Source: PALSA-612 sp963711315 (GTDB lineage: Bacteria > Actinomycetota > Thermoleophilia > Gaiellales > Gaiellaceae). Taken from it: a stretch of 64,000 bases of DNA. A program made the translations under genes and the position numbers. Each line of letters starts with the position of its first letter. Positions within the stretch are counted from its first letter, which is position 1. The DNA is taken from assembly GCA_963711315.1 (NCBI GenBank), contig CAVQDQ010000003.1, positions 496,001 through 560,000 on the forward strand, given 5' to 3'. Positions 44,464 to 54,352 of this stretch are shown one piece after another. The notes beneath the pieces were generated by a model that saw nothing but the letters and a program-made list of their open reading frames with translations, ran no database searches and was not told where the DNA came from.

Positions 44464-45356
44464 TCAGACACCGACGCTCCTTTCTCGTGACAGGGCGAGC
44501 TGCGCGCTCGTCGTCTCGTACGCGCGGTCGAAGATCTGCTCGATGGGGAGGTTGCGGAGCTCCTCCGAGAGCACCTCGACGCCCCACGGGCCGTCGTAGC
44601 CGAGCTCGCGGAATACGGCGACGTAGTCGGCGATCGGGAACTCGCCCTCGCCTGGCAGCCGGCGGCGATTGATGACCTCGTCGAGGCGGTCTTCCGCGTA
44701 CTCGTACGGGCCGTCGGAGAGCTCGACCCAGGAGACGAAGCGCGGCGGGATGCGGCGGAGCTCCTCCGGCTCGAGCCGCATCTTGCCGAGGTGCCAGGTG
44801 TCGAATGCGAGGCCGCCGTTCGGGGCGTCCGCTCCCTCGACGACGCCGAGCGCCGTCTCGACGTCGTTCACCTGGACGTCGTACGGCATGAACTCGTAGA
44901 CGATCTTCGCGTCGGTGTGCTTCGCGGCGTCGGCGCAGAGCTCGGCGAATCCCTCGACGATCCGTCGCCAGCTCGCACTCCGTGCCCATGATGTTGCCGG
45001 CCTTGATGTGGTGGGCCGGCAGCTCGGTCGCCGCCTCGAAGAGCAGCGCGCGTCTCTTGTCGGCGGCGCTGCCTGCGCTCATCGTCGGGCGTCGAGGAAC
45101 CAATCGCCGAGGAACTCGAGCTCGAGCTGCGTCGATCCCGTACTCGTCGAGGACCTGCCGCATTTCGCCGAGCGTCTGTGTCTCGAGGAGGTGCTCGAGG
45201 TCGGCATGCCAGAGCCCGATGCCCTTGAACCCGACGCGCTGCGGCCTGTTCGCAGCGTTCGCGCAAGCTGAAGAGGCTCCACTCCCGCCCGAAGTGCACC
45301 TCGACCGGCCCGGAGGTGGTCCAGTAGAGGCCGATGAGGTCGTCGCTGCCGCTCAC
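44464..45356 (-). CDS. Sugar-phosphate isomerase/epimerase-type TIM barrel protein (several frameshifts)
   Basis: Assembled across three phases the protein is about 297 residues from a GTG (SGSDDLIGLYWTTSGPVE). Segments in order are FGREWSLFSLRERCEQAA, LGEMRQVLDEYGI, LELEFLGDWFLDA, AATELPAHHIKAGNIMGTE, FMPYDVQVNDVETALGVVE, GGLAFDTWHLGKM and GPWGVEVLSEELRNLP. These are the metal-binding and barrel segments of the AP-endonuclease-2 superfamily (xylose isomerase-like; IolE and IolI relatives). It is the first gene of the minus-strand operon with the E1 pairs. Substrate unknown. Confidence 0.8.
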
Positions 45357-45380
45357 TCACGACGAAACCTAACGTGCGCG

Positions 45381-45411
45381 GCGAGCGTTGCCAACAATCT
45401 TGGTAACGGGA
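45381..45411. promoter_or_regulatory. Candidate GntR operator (site C) in isomerase/GMC divergent promoter
   Basis: GTTGCCAA and TTGGTAAC flank CAATC (45388-45408), a 7-of-8 dyad. The core CAACAATC (45392-45399) and the upstream GCGA match site A at 26100 on its minus strand. The dyad lies in the 106-bp gap between the divergent isomerase and GMC oxidoreductase genes. A GGAGGGG ribosome site precedes the GMC start. Confidence 0.45.
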
Positions 45412-45462
45412 TCGCCGGACAATTAAGCTCCGAGCCGTCACCGACAGAGGAGGGGCTCGATC

Positions 45463-47041
45463 GTGGCCGACTACGTGATCGTGGGTGCAGGGACCGCCGG
45501 CTGCGTGCTCGCCGCGCGCCTGAGCGAGGATCCCGACGCAAGCGTGCTGCTGCTCGAGGCGGGCCCACCCGACACCGCCGCCGAGCTCCACGTCCCGGCG
45601 ATGTTCCCGCTCGCCTTCAAGTCCAGCCTCGACTGGGATCTTTACGGCGAGGAGGAGCCCGGTCTCGGCGGACGCCGGCTCTACTTCCCACGCGGACGCG
45701 TGATCGGCGGCTCGAGCTCGATCAACGCGATGATCTACCTACGCGGCAACCGCGCCGACTTCGACGAGTGGGCCGCAAACGGCGCAGAGGGTTGGTCGTA
45801 CGACGAGGTGCTCCCGTACTTCAAGCGCTCGGAGGACAACGAGCGCGGTGAGAGCCAGTTTCACGGCGTGGGCGGCCCGCTCGCCGTGTCCGACAGCCGT
45901 TCGATGACTCCCTTCATCGAGGCACAGCTAGAGGCTGCCGTGTCGGCGGGGTACGAGCACATCGACGACCTGAACGTCGACCGGCCGGAGGGCGTCTCAC
46001 GTTTCCAGCTCACCCAGCGAAACGGGATGCGCTGCAGTGCCGCGGACGCCTTCCTCCATCCGGCCGCGTCGAGGCCGAACCTCGAGGTGAGGTCCGGCGT
46101 CTTCGTCGAGCGGCTCGTCTTCGAGGGCGACCGCGCCGTCGGCGTCGAGCTCGTCAAGAACGGTGAGCGCGAGACGGTCCGGGCCGAGCGCGAGGTGATC
46201 CTCTCCGCAGGCACGTACCAGTCACCGGTGCTGCTGATGCTCTCGGGGATCGGCCCGGCGGCCGACCTCGGGATCTTCGGGATCCCGGTGCGGCAGGACC
46301 TGCCGGTCGGAGAGAACCTTCAGGACCACTGCATGGTGAACGTCAACTACCTGACCGACCAGCAGGGGCTCTTCGGGATCTTCACGCCCGAGAACTTCGA
46401 GCTCCTTCACTCGGAGGGCCGCGGTCCGCTCACCTCGAACTACCCGGAGGCAGGAGGCTTCTTCAAGACACGCTCGGACCTGCCGGCACCCGACGTCGAG
46501 TTCCACTTCGCCGCGGCGCCGTTCTTCGACGAGGGCCTCAGTCCGCCGCCCGACAACGGCTATGCGTTCGGGCCGGTGATCATCAAGCCGACGTCGCGCG
46601 GCAAGGTCGGCCTCCGCACGCCGATGCCGGACTCGAAGCCGACGGTGCTCTGCAACTTCCTGACGACGGAGGAGGATCGGGCGAGCATGCTCGCAGGGCG
46701 TCCGCATCGCGCTCGAGATCGCTTCGCAACCGGTGCTCAAAGCGCTGGAGCGCGAGCCGCTCAGCGTCCCTGCCTCGGACTCGGAGGAGGACATCTTCGA
46801 CTGGGTGCGCCGGGCGAGCCAGACCGTGTATCACCCGACGTCGACCTGCGCTATGGGCGCCGTCGTCGACTCGGAGCTGCGCGTCTACGGCGTCGAAGGA
46901 CTGCGCGTCGTCGACGCCTCGGTGATGCCGACGATCACACGCGCGAACACGAACGCCGCGACGATGATGATCGCCGAGAAGGGCGCGGATCTCATCGCGG
47001 GCAAGGCGCCGCTTGCCGCCGAGGCGGTCGCGACCCCCTAG
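45463..47041 (+). CDS. GMC-family FAD oxidoreductase (choline/alcohol dehydrogenase-like), one frameshift
   Basis: About 526 residues from a GTG preceded by GGAGGGG. The N-terminal ADP-binding motif is VIVGAGTAGCVLAARLSE, the GMC signatures are GRVIGGSSSINAMIYLRG and GTYQSPVLLMLSGIGP, and the active-site region is TVYHPTSTCAMG with NTNAATMMIAEKGAD at the C-terminus. The phase change is at a GGG run near 46697. GMC enzymes oxidise primary and secondary alcohols, including benzylic ones. A substrate such as a 1-(hydroxyphenyl)ethanol would fit the neighbourhood but is only a suggestion. Confidence 0.93.
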
Positions 47042-48019
47042 CCCTCGAGCTGCGCGGCGCAGTCGTGTGCCGTGGGGAAGCAATGCGAGCGCAGGCACGA
47101 TCGGCAGCCAGAAGCTCACGAGCCGATGGAGTAGGACACCCGCAAGAGCGGCGGCGAGCGGCACGCCGACCGAGACGAGCGCAAAGGTCATGAGCAGTTC
47201 GACGAGGCCGGCTCCTCCGGCCGGCAGCGATCGACGACTGGCGACGGAACCCGTCGCGTACGCGAGCACGAGCGCGGGCAGCGAGACGTCGACCGAGAAC
47301 GCGTTCAAAGCCGCCCACAGGCAGGCGATGTCGCCGAGGCAGAAGAGCGCGACGCCGAGCAGCCCCGGCAGATGCTGTCGCGGCTGCCTGCCCAGCGACC
47401 GCAGCGTAATGAGTCCGGCCACTGCATGGGCGAAGGCGGTCCGGATCCAGCCTCCGCGCGAAGAGTCGGCCATGCGGTCGCGGCGCCGCGGTGAGGTCAC
47501 CCACGCCGCGGCGAGCACACCGGGGACGACGAGCAGCCAGGGCCACGTGACGGCGGCCTGGACATGCGCGCCGGCGGCAAGCAGCACGATGGCGGAGGCG
47601 AGCGCTGCGAGTGCGAGCAGGGCCAACTCGAGTGCACCAAGGCAGGCGACGCGGGCGATAGCTCGCTCCCGCTCCAGCCCCGCCCGTCGCAAGGCCCAGT
47701 AGTCGACGCCGAAGCCTCCGGAAACGTTCGCCGCGCCGTGGACGCCGCAGCCGGCGACGACCGTCCGGGCGCTCAGCCGAAAGGGAATGTGCGGCCCGCC
47801 GTCCACCCGCGCGACGTTACGCAGGGCCAACACGTAGCCGATGTGGCCGGCGACCTGTGCGCCGACGCAGACGGCGAGCCAGCCCGCGTGGAAGTGCGCC
47901 GTGACTCTCCCAACCGCGCTCAGACCTGCCGCGTCGGCCACAAGCACGCCGGTGACCATCGCCAGCGCGGCCGCGGACGAGAAGACGACCAGATACGCGC
48001 GCGACTCCGCCGTCTCCAC
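47038..48019 (-). CDS. Flippase-like membrane protein (LPG_synthase_TM/UPF0104 family), one frameshift
   Basis: About 326 residues with seven or eight hydrophobic segments (for example FSSAAALAMVTGVLVADAAG, WLAVCVGAQVAGHIGYVLAL, LALLALAALASAIVLLAAGA). The GGAGLVELLMTF segment is typical of the lysylphosphatidylglycerol-synthase transmembrane family. The likely start is a GTG at 48019 and the likely end is a TAG at 47038 reached after a one-base shift in the last few codons; otherwise the frame overruns the convergent GMC gene. Relatives move or modify lipids. There is no functional link to the neighbours. Confidence 0.8.
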
Positions 48020-48075
48020 ACGACAAGCATCGACCCCGATGGTGCAAGGGAGATCCCGAGGACGGGGGAGCGGTC

Positions 48076-48462
48076 TTAGGTGACGTTGAGCTCGATGCGC
48101 ACGCCGTTCGGGTCGCTGAGGAAGATCTGGCGCATCGCGGCGTCGGGGACCTCGTTCGTCACTCCCTCGACGCCGGCGGCTTCGAGGCGCTCCGCGATCT
48201 CCTCGTACCCCGTCGCGGCGAAGGCGACGTGGTCGACCGACGTCCCGGTCGCGGCGAGCCCGACGCTCGCAGCGTGCGCCTCGTACGCCGCACGGTCGGC
48301 AACGTGGAGACAGGCGACACCGTCGAGGTACAGCCAGCGCCCGGGGAACGGCAGCGGTGGTCGCGGACCGGCTTCCAGGCCGAGCGCGTCGCGGTAGAAC
48401 GCCTCGGTCACGTCGAGGTCGTCCGTCAGCACGAGCGCGTGGTCGAGACGGAGCAGCGTCAT
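48076..48462 (-). CDS. VOC-family metalloprotein (glyoxalase-like)
   Basis: An intact 128-residue single VOC module: LLRLDHALVLTDDLDVTEAFY at the N-terminus, LYLDGVACLHVADR in the middle and IFLSDPNGVRIELNVT at the end. Histidine of RLDHAL, histidine of VDHVAFA and glutamate of IELNVT are candidate metal ligands. Such proteins include glyoxalases, epimerases, small extradiol dioxygenases and resistance proteins. Its stop-to-start contact with the CoA ligase gene (4-bp overlap) suggests a shared transcript. Confidence 0.88.
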   Translation of the reverse strand: MTLLRLDHALVLTDDLDVTEAFYRDALGLEAGPRPPLPFPGRWLYLDGVACLHVADRAAYEAHAASVGLAATGTSVDHVAFAATGYEEIAERLEAAGVEGVTNEVPDAAMRQIFLSDPNGVRIELNVT

Positions 48463-50441
48463 ACGCTCGCCCTGCCGTGCGCATAGTCCGCGAACGCCTC
48501 GATCGAGTCGGGGTCGATGAGCATGTCTTTGCTCACGACCTCATCCATTGAGACACCCGTGAGAATGCGCTTGACCGGCAGCTCGAGCTTCTTGCCGGTG
48601 AACGTGCGCGGGATCGCCGGCACGGCGACGATGTCGTCCGGCCGGTGCCGTGGCGAGAGCTCCGAACGAAGCACGTCGGCGATCCGCGTTCGCAGCTCCC
48701 CGGTCAGCTCGATCCCGGGGCGGAGCACGACGAACAGCAGCAGGTCGTCCGTCTGCTCCAGATGGACGACGAGGCTGTCGAGCACCTCGTCGAACTCCTC
48801 GACGACGCCGTACAGCTCACTGGTGCCCATGCGGACGCCGCCGCGGTTGAGCGTCGCATCCGAGCGGCCGGTGATCATCGAGCTGCCCCGCTCGGTGAAC
48901 AGAATCCAGTCGCCGTAACGCATGACGCCCGGGAAGTCCTCGAAGTAGGCGGCTCGGTAGCGTGAGCCGTCGGGGTCGTTCCAGAACATCACGGGCATAG
49001 AGGGCATCGGCTGGCGGATCACGAGCTCGCCGAGCTCGCCGACGACGGGCTTTCCGTCCGAGTCGAACGCGACCGCATCGACGCCGAGGCATGGCGCGGC
49101 CATCTCGCCGGCATAGACCGGAAGCAGTGGGTAGCCCTGCACGAGGCCTGTGCACACATCCGTGCCCCCCGAGCCGTTGTTGAGGTAGACGTCCGGGCCG
49201 ACCTGCCGGTAGAGCCACTCGTAGCCCTCCAGCGGCAGCGGCGAGCCGGCCTCGCAGAGCATGCGGATCGACGACAGGTCGAAGCGGGTTCCCGGCTCGA
49301 GCCCCTCCTTGCGGCAGGCCATGGTGAACGCGGGGCTGAGACCGAAGAACGTCGCCCGCGTCTCCGCCGCCAGCTGCCATTGAAAGGACACGTCGGGAAA
49401 AGCCGGGTCACCGTCGATCATCACGATCGAGGCGCGCGTGAGCAGCACGGAGACGAGGGCGTTCCACATCATCCAGGCAGTGGTCGTGAACCACTGGAGG
49501 CGGTCTCCGGCACGGAGATCCCAACTGAACGTGTGGTTCTTCAGGTGCTCGATGAGGATGCCGCCGTGGCCATGCACGATCGCCTTCGGCAGCCCCGTCG
49601 TACCAGACGAGAAGAGCACGTACAGCGGGTGCGCGAAGGCAACGGGCTCGAACTCGAGCGGCCCTTGCTCGGCCAGTAGCTCGTCCCAGCCTACTGCGTC
49701 CGGGAGGGTGTCGCCTTCGCCGCCCGCGTAGGGAACGTGCACAACCGTCCGCAGCGAGGGCAACAGCTCCCGGACGGCGGCCACTTGCTCGCGGCGATCG
49801 ACGAGCTTGTTGCCGTAGCGGTAGCCGGCAACCGCCAATAGGACCGCCGGCTCGAGCTGGCCGAGCCTGCTGATCACGCTCCGCGTGCCGAACTCCGGAG
49901 GGCAAGTGGCCCAGATGGCGCCGAGGCTCGCGGTCGCGAGGAAGGCGACGAGCGTCTCGGGGATGTTCGGAAGGTAGGCAACCACGCGATCGCCGGGGCC
50001 TACGCCGAGCCGTTGCAGGCCCGCACGCGCCCGCGCAACCTGCTCGCGGAGATCGCCGAAGGTCAGTTCGAGCGGCCCCCGGGACTGGGATCGGGCGACC
50101 ACCGCCACCGAGTCGGTGTCCTCGTCGCGACCGAGCATGTGCTCCGCGAAGTTGAGGCGCGCGCCCGGGAACCACTCGGCGCCAGGCAGCTCCCGCGACC
50201 CGAGCACCCGCTCGTACGGCGTATGCGCGCGTATCTCGAAGTAGTCCCAGAGCGAGCCCCAGAAACCTTCGAGGTCGCTGATCGACCAGCGGTGAAGCTC
50301 CTCGTAGCCGGGAAAGTCCAACCCGCGCTCGTCCTTCAGCCACTCGAGGTAGCGCCCCAGCTCGAACCGCTCGCGGGCGTCCGGCGGCGGAGTCCACAGC
50401 ACTTGCCCCACCGCCAGGGGGCCGTCCTCGAGCGCTCGCAT
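48459..50441 (-). CDS. Acetoacetyl-CoA synthetase family ligase
   Basis: A complete 660-residue AMP-forming ligase. The N-terminal domain contains WLKDERGLDFPGYEELHRW and FWGSLWDYFEIRAHTPYE, as in AacS. The P-loop is YVLFSSGTTGLPKAIVHGHGG, A-motifs include YLNNGSGGTDVCTG and GYPLLPVYAGEM, and the C-terminal lysine lies in TFTGKKLELPVKRIL. AacS activates acetoacetate. Benzoylacetate-CoA ligase of anaerobic acetophenone degradation is an AMP-forming ligase with a comparable job, so an aroylacetate substrate is a reasonable alternative in this context. The frame is intact. Confidence 0.93.
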   Translation of the reverse strand: MRALEDGPLAVGQVLWTPPPDARERFELGRYLEWLKDERGLDFPGYEELHRWSISDLEGFWGSLWDYFEIRAHTPYERVLGSRELPGAEWFPGARLNFAEHMLGRDEDTDSVAVVARSQSRGPLELTFGDLREQVARARAGLQRLGVGPGDRVVAYLPNIPETLVAFLATASLGAIWATCPPEFGTRSVISRLGQLEPAVLLAVAGYRYGNKLVDRREQVAAVRELLPSLRTVVHVPYAGGEGDTLPDAVGWDELLAEQGPLEFEPVAFAHPLYVLFSSGTTGLPKAIVHGHGGILIEHLKNHTFSWDLRAGDRLQWFTTTAWMMWNALVSVLLTRASIVMIDGDPAFPDVSFQWQLAAETRATFFGLSPAFTMACRKEGLEPGTRFDLSSIRMLCEAGSPLPLEGYEWLYRQVGPDVYLNNGSGGTDVCTGLVQGYPLLPVYAGEMAAPCLGVDAVAFDSDGKPVVGELGELVIRQPMPSMPVMFWNDPDGSRYRAAYFEDFPGVMRYGDWILFTERGSSMITGRSDATLNRGGVRMGTSELYGVVEEFDEVLDSLVVHLEQTDDLLLFVVLRPGIELTGELRTRIADVLRSELSPRHRPDDIVAVPAIPRTFTGKKLELPVKRILTGVSMDEVVSKDMLIDPDSIEAFADYAHGRASV

Positions 50442-50471
50442 GGGCCGATCCTAGTCTCCCGTTGGTGGCGG

Positions 50472-50501
50472 TTGACTTTCCCATCGACGCGCTCATATAG
50501 T
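50472..50501 (+). promoter_or_regulatory. Sigma70-type promoter for the second liv operon
   Basis: TTGACT (50472-50477) and TATAGT (50496-50501) are separated by 18 bp, in the 139-bp gap between the divergent ligase and binding-protein genes. Both hexamers match consensus at five of six positions, unusual in this GC-rich window. About 80 bp separate it from the start codon, with AGGAGG just before the ATG. Confidence 0.7.
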
Positions 50502-50580
50502 CGAATCCGGGTCGGGCACATCCGGCCTCCACTGGTTTCGCGTCGGCTCTGCGTGCGCGGCGCAGGCAAAGGAGGAGCAA

Positions 50581-51943
50581 TGGCTGAGGAGACGAGGTAC
50601 CCCGGAACCACGATCTCGAGGCGCGAGCTGGTCGAGCGGGCAAGCGTAGGCGTGGGCGGCTTGCTGGTCGCAGGGGCTCTGCCTGCGGGCTGGCTGCGGG
50701 TACAGGAGAGCGCCGAGGCCGCCAATGCCCTGATCAAGATCGGCTTCATCAGCCCGCGCACGGGCCCACTGGGCAGCTTCGGCGAGCCGGACCCGTATGC
50801 CCTGAGCCTGTTCCGCAAGAAGCTGGCGAAGGGCCTGAGGATCAAGGGCAAGCTCTACGACGGTCCGGATCATCGACAAGGACAACCGGTCGAGCCCTCC
50901 ACGAGCCGGCGCTCTTGCGAAGGAGCTGATCAACAAGGACAAGGTCGACATCGTGCTCTCGACGTCGACGCCGGAGACGAACAACCCGGTCGCCGACGCA
51001 TGCGAGGCCGCGCACGTGCCACACATCTCGCACCATCGAGCCCTGGCAGGCGTGGTATCTCGGCCCGCGGCGCAACGCCGGGCAAGCCGTCGCCGTTCCA
51101 CTGGGGCTTCCACATGAGCTTCGGCGTGGAGGACTTCTTCACCGAGTACGTCTCGAACTGGAACGGCGCCGTGAAGACGAACAAGAAAGTGGGAGTGATG
51201 TGGCCGAACGACGCCGACGGCCAGGCCGTGCGCGCGGTGCTCACGCCGCTCCTTACGAAGGCCGGATTCACGGTCGTCGACCCGGGCCCGTACGAGGACG
51301 GCACGACGGACTACACGGCGCAGATCACGAAGTTCAAGCAGGAGAACTGCCAGATCTTCAACACCTTCCCGATTCCACCCGACTTCACGACGTTCTGGCA
51401 GCAGGCGGCCCAGCAGGGCTACACGAGGCTGGTGAAGATCGCCCAGCTGGCGAAGACCGGGCTCTTCCCCTCCCAGATCGAGGCCTCCGGGGCGCTCGGC
51501 TACAACCTCGCGAGCAACGTCTACTGGCACCCGACGTTCCCGTACAGCTCGCCCTTTCTGGGCCTGAGCTCGAAGCAACTCGCCGCGGGGTACGAGATCG
51601 TGACCAAGAAACAGTGGAACCAGCAGCTCGGCGCCACGGTGTCGCTGCTCGACGTGGCGATCGCCGCGCTCAAGCGCACCGCGAACCCGAAGAGCAAGCC
51701 GGCCTTCGTGAAGACGATGCGCACGCTCAAGACGGACACCACTGTCGGGCGCCTCGACTGGACGAAGAACCCGAAGGACCCCACGGGCCGCCGGTGCCGA
51801 ACGTCGTATCGACCCCGCTGGTCGCGAACCAGTGGGTGAAGGCTAAGAAGGGCAGCAAGTACAAGCTCGACAACGTGATCGTCGAGCACTTCAACGACCG
51901 AAAAATCCCGATCGGCGCGAAACTGAAGCCGTACACCAGCTAG
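50581..51943 (+). CDS. ABC transporter substrate-binding protein, HAAT family (system 2), frameshifted
   Basis: About 454 residues with a strong AGGAGG ribosome site. The N-terminus TISRRELVERASVGVGGLLVAGAL has the paired arginines and hydrophobic stretch of a Tat-type signal. Peripla_BP_6 segments are IKIGFISPRTGPLGSFGE, DIVLSTSTPETNNPVADAC, VGVMWPNDADGQAVRAVL and NCQIFNTFPIPPDF. Phase changes lie near 50870, 51030-51090 and 51785. It is the first gene of a full K-G-F-H-M transporter operon, transcribed from the promoter at 50472. Confidence 0.92.
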
Positions 51944-51953
51944 TCGTCATTCG

Positions 51954-52695
51954 GTGGACCGGGTCGCCGGCACGCCGATTCTCGCCGCCGCCGGCGTCCG
52001 CAAGCGCTTCGGCGCTCTCGTAGTCCTGCACGACGTCGACTTCGCACTGCAGCCCAACGACGCGGTCGGGATCGTCGGCCCGAACGGCGCGGGTAAGACG
52101 ACGCTGCTCAATGTCCTCGCCGGATCGCTCTACCCCAACGCGTGGCACGGTCCGCTTCCGCGACGCGGAGATCACGACGCGTGGCGCTGCCCAACGCTGC
52201 CGCCTCGGCATCGCTCGCGCGCACCAGGTTCCGAAGCCGTTCGTGGGCATGACCGTGTTCGAGAACGTCTTCGTTGCTGCGGCGACGGGCGGCCGGCGCA
52301 AGCGGGCGCAGGCGTACGAGGCATCCATCGACTCGCTCGAGCTCTGCGGCCTCCTCGACGTGGCAAACCGGCGGGCCGAGACCCTCGGTCTCCTCGACCG
52401 GAAGAGGGTGGAGCTGGCTCGCGCCCTCGCTACGGATCCCGTCGTGCTGCTGCTGGACGAGATCGGCGCCGGGCTGACCGACGCCGAGGCCAGCGAGCTC
52501 GTGAAGACGATTCGCGAGCTGCACAGCAAGGGAATCGCAATCGTCTGGATCGAGCACATCGTCCACGTCCTCGTGCAGGTCGTCGGACGTCTCGTGTGCA
52601 TGGATGCGGGTCGCGTTATCGCTGACGGCGAGCCCGAAGCAGTAATGGCCGATGCGGCCGTGATCGACGCGTACCTCGGAGGCGGCGTCGAGTGA
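51954..52695 (+). CDS. livG: Branched-chain-amino-acid-type ABC transporter ATPase LivG (system 2), one frameshift
   Basis: About 247 residues from a GTG. Walker A is GIVGPNGAGKTTLLNV; after a phase change near 52140 come LGIARAHQVPKPFVGMTVFEN, Walker B DPVVLLLDEIGAGL and the H-loop VWIEHI. The ABC signature is replaced by LGLLDRKRVELARAL, so the LSGGQ serine and glycines are lost. This is seen in a subset of LivG-like ATPases, but here it is pronounced. The stop overlaps livF. Confidence 0.88.
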
Positions 52696-53423
52696 CACTG
52701 CTCGCCGTCGAGCAGCTCGACGTGCGCCACGGGCTCCTCCGCGCCGTGCGCGAGATGACGCTGGAGATCGACGAGGGCGAGACGCTGGCCCTCGTCGGCG
52801 CCAACGGCGCCGGCAAGTCCACGCTGCTCCGAGCGATCGCCGGGGCGCACAGACCGACCGGTGGCCGCATAACGTTCGACGGCGCTGACATCACGTCGTT
52901 CCGCGCATACCGGCGTGTGGGCCTCGGCATAGCGCTGGTCCCCGAGGGACGCCGCCTCTTCACCGAGTTGACGGTGGAAGAGAACCTCCGGGTGGCACGG
53001 CGCCGAGGCCGCCCCGGCCCGTGGGACGTCGAGGCGGTGCTGGAGGCCTTCCCCCTCCTCAGGCCACGACGGAAGGCGCGCGCGGCGAGCCTGTCCGGCG
53101 GCGAGCAACAGGCGACTGCGATCGGCCGCGCGCTGATGACGAACCCTCGTCTGCTGCTCCTCGACGAGGTATCACTGGGCCTCGCCCCGATCGTGGTCGA
53201 CGGCGTGTACGAATCACTGAGCAGGCTGATCGAAGGCGGCGCGACCATCGTGCTCGTCGAGCAGGACCTGACGAGGGCGCTGTCTGTGGCCGACCGCGTT
53301 CTCTGCATGCTCGAAGGGCAGGTCGTCCTCGAGGCACGCGCGGCTGACGTGACGCGCGAGCAGGTGGTCGAAGCGTACTTCGGGCTTCAGCGCGCAGGGA
53401 CGAACGGGACGACGGGGCAGTGA
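52692..53423 (+). CDS. livF: Branched-chain-amino-acid-type ABC transporter ATPase LivF (system 2)
   Basis: A 243-residue intact ATPase with Walker A LVGANGAGKSTLL, family segment ALVPEGRRLFTELTVEENL, signature SLSGGEQQATAIGRAL and Walker B RLLLLDEVSLGLAP. Overlaps of 4 bp with livG and livH show translational coupling. It would form the heterodimeric ATPase with the signature-degenerate LivG. Confidence 0.95.
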   Translation: MTLLAVEQLDVRHGLLRAVREMTLEIDEGETLALVGANGAGKSTLLRAIAGAHRPTGGRITFDGADITSFRAYRRVGLGIALVPEGRRLFTELTVEENLRVARRRGRPGPWDVEAVLEAFPLLRPRRKARAASLSGGEQQATAIGRALMTNPRLLLLDEVSLGLAPIVVDGVYESLSRLIEGGATIVLVEQDLTRALSVADRVLCMLEGQVVLEARAADVTREQVVEAYFGLQRAGTNGTTGQ

Positions 53424-54352
53424 TCTGGGTCAACCAGATCGTGCAGGGGATCTTGCTCGGCGGCTACTACGCCGTTCTCGCGTGCGGACTGTCGCTCATG
53501 TTCGGCGTCATGCGCATCATCAACCTCGCGCACGGCGACCTCGCGGTGCTCGGCGCGTTCTTCGTCTTCGTCCTGGCCGACCACGGTCTCTCACCGTGGG
53601 TCGCGCTCGCCGTCGTCCTGCCCGCGATGGCGTTGCTCGGTTGGGCGCTGCAGCGAATGTTGCTCGAGCGCAGCCTGCGCTCCGGCGTTCTCACCCCACT
53701 ACTGACGACGTTCGGGCTCGCGATCGTGATCCAGAACCTCCTGTTCGAGCACTTCGGCGCCGACGAGCGAAGCCTGTTCCCGTACATCGGGACGCTCGGC
53801 TTCGACAGCTGGACGATCACGAGCCAGATCACCGTCGCAAAGCTGTACGTGCTCATCTTCGTCGTGGCCGTCGCGTTACTCGGCGGGCTCCAGATCTTTC
53901 TCAAATGGTCGCCGCTCGGTCGCTCGCTGCGCGCGACGGCGCAGGATCCCGACACCGCGGAGCTGGTCGGCATCAACTCGCGGCAGATCTACGCCGTCGC
54001 GGCAGCGATCGCCGTGGCGACAGCGGCGCTGGCGGGCGCGTTTCTCGGCATGCGTTCCTCGTTCAATCCGTACTCCGGCTCGCAGCAGCTGATCTTCGCG
54101 TTCGAGGCCGTCGTGATCGGCGGCATCGGCTCGCTCTGGGGGACGCTCATCGGCGGCATCGTCCTCGGCGTCTCGCAGAACATCGGCGCGCAGATCAGCC
54201 CCATCGATGTCGGCCCGTTCTCCATCTTCGGACCTCAGTGGTTCCTGTTGACCGGAAACATCGTCTTTCTGGCCGTGCTCGCAGGACGGCTCGTGATCGG
54301 CGGTGTGCGATCACGGGGCGGGATTCGCGCCGTGCTGGGCCAGCGCGCATGA
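53420..54352 (+). CDS. livH: Branched-chain-amino-acid-type ABC permease LivH (system 2)
   Basis: A 310-residue intact inner-membrane permease starting at a GTG that overlaps the livF stop. It begins WVNQIVQGILLGGYYAVLAC, followed by FGVMRIINLAHGDLAVLGAF, the classic LivH N-terminus, and the C-terminal FEAVVIGGIGSLWGTLIGG motif that contacts the ATPase. About eight membrane segments. In contrast to system 1, LivH and LivM are separate genes here. Confidence 0.95.
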   Translation: MIWVNQIVQGILLGGYYAVLACGLSLMFGVMRIINLAHGDLAVLGAFFVFVLADHGLSPWVALAVVLPAMALLGWALQRMLLERSLRSGVLTPLLTTFGLAIVIQNLLFEHFGADERSLFPYIGTLGFDSWTITSQITVAKLYVLIFVVAVALLGGLQIFLKWSPLGRSLRATAQDPDTAELVGINSRQIYAVAAAIAVATAALAGAFLGMRSSFNPYSGSQQLIFAFEAVVIGGIGSLWGTLIGGIVLGVSQNIGAQISPIDVGPFSIFGPQWFLLTGNIVFLAVLAGRLVIGGVRSRGGIRAVLGQRA

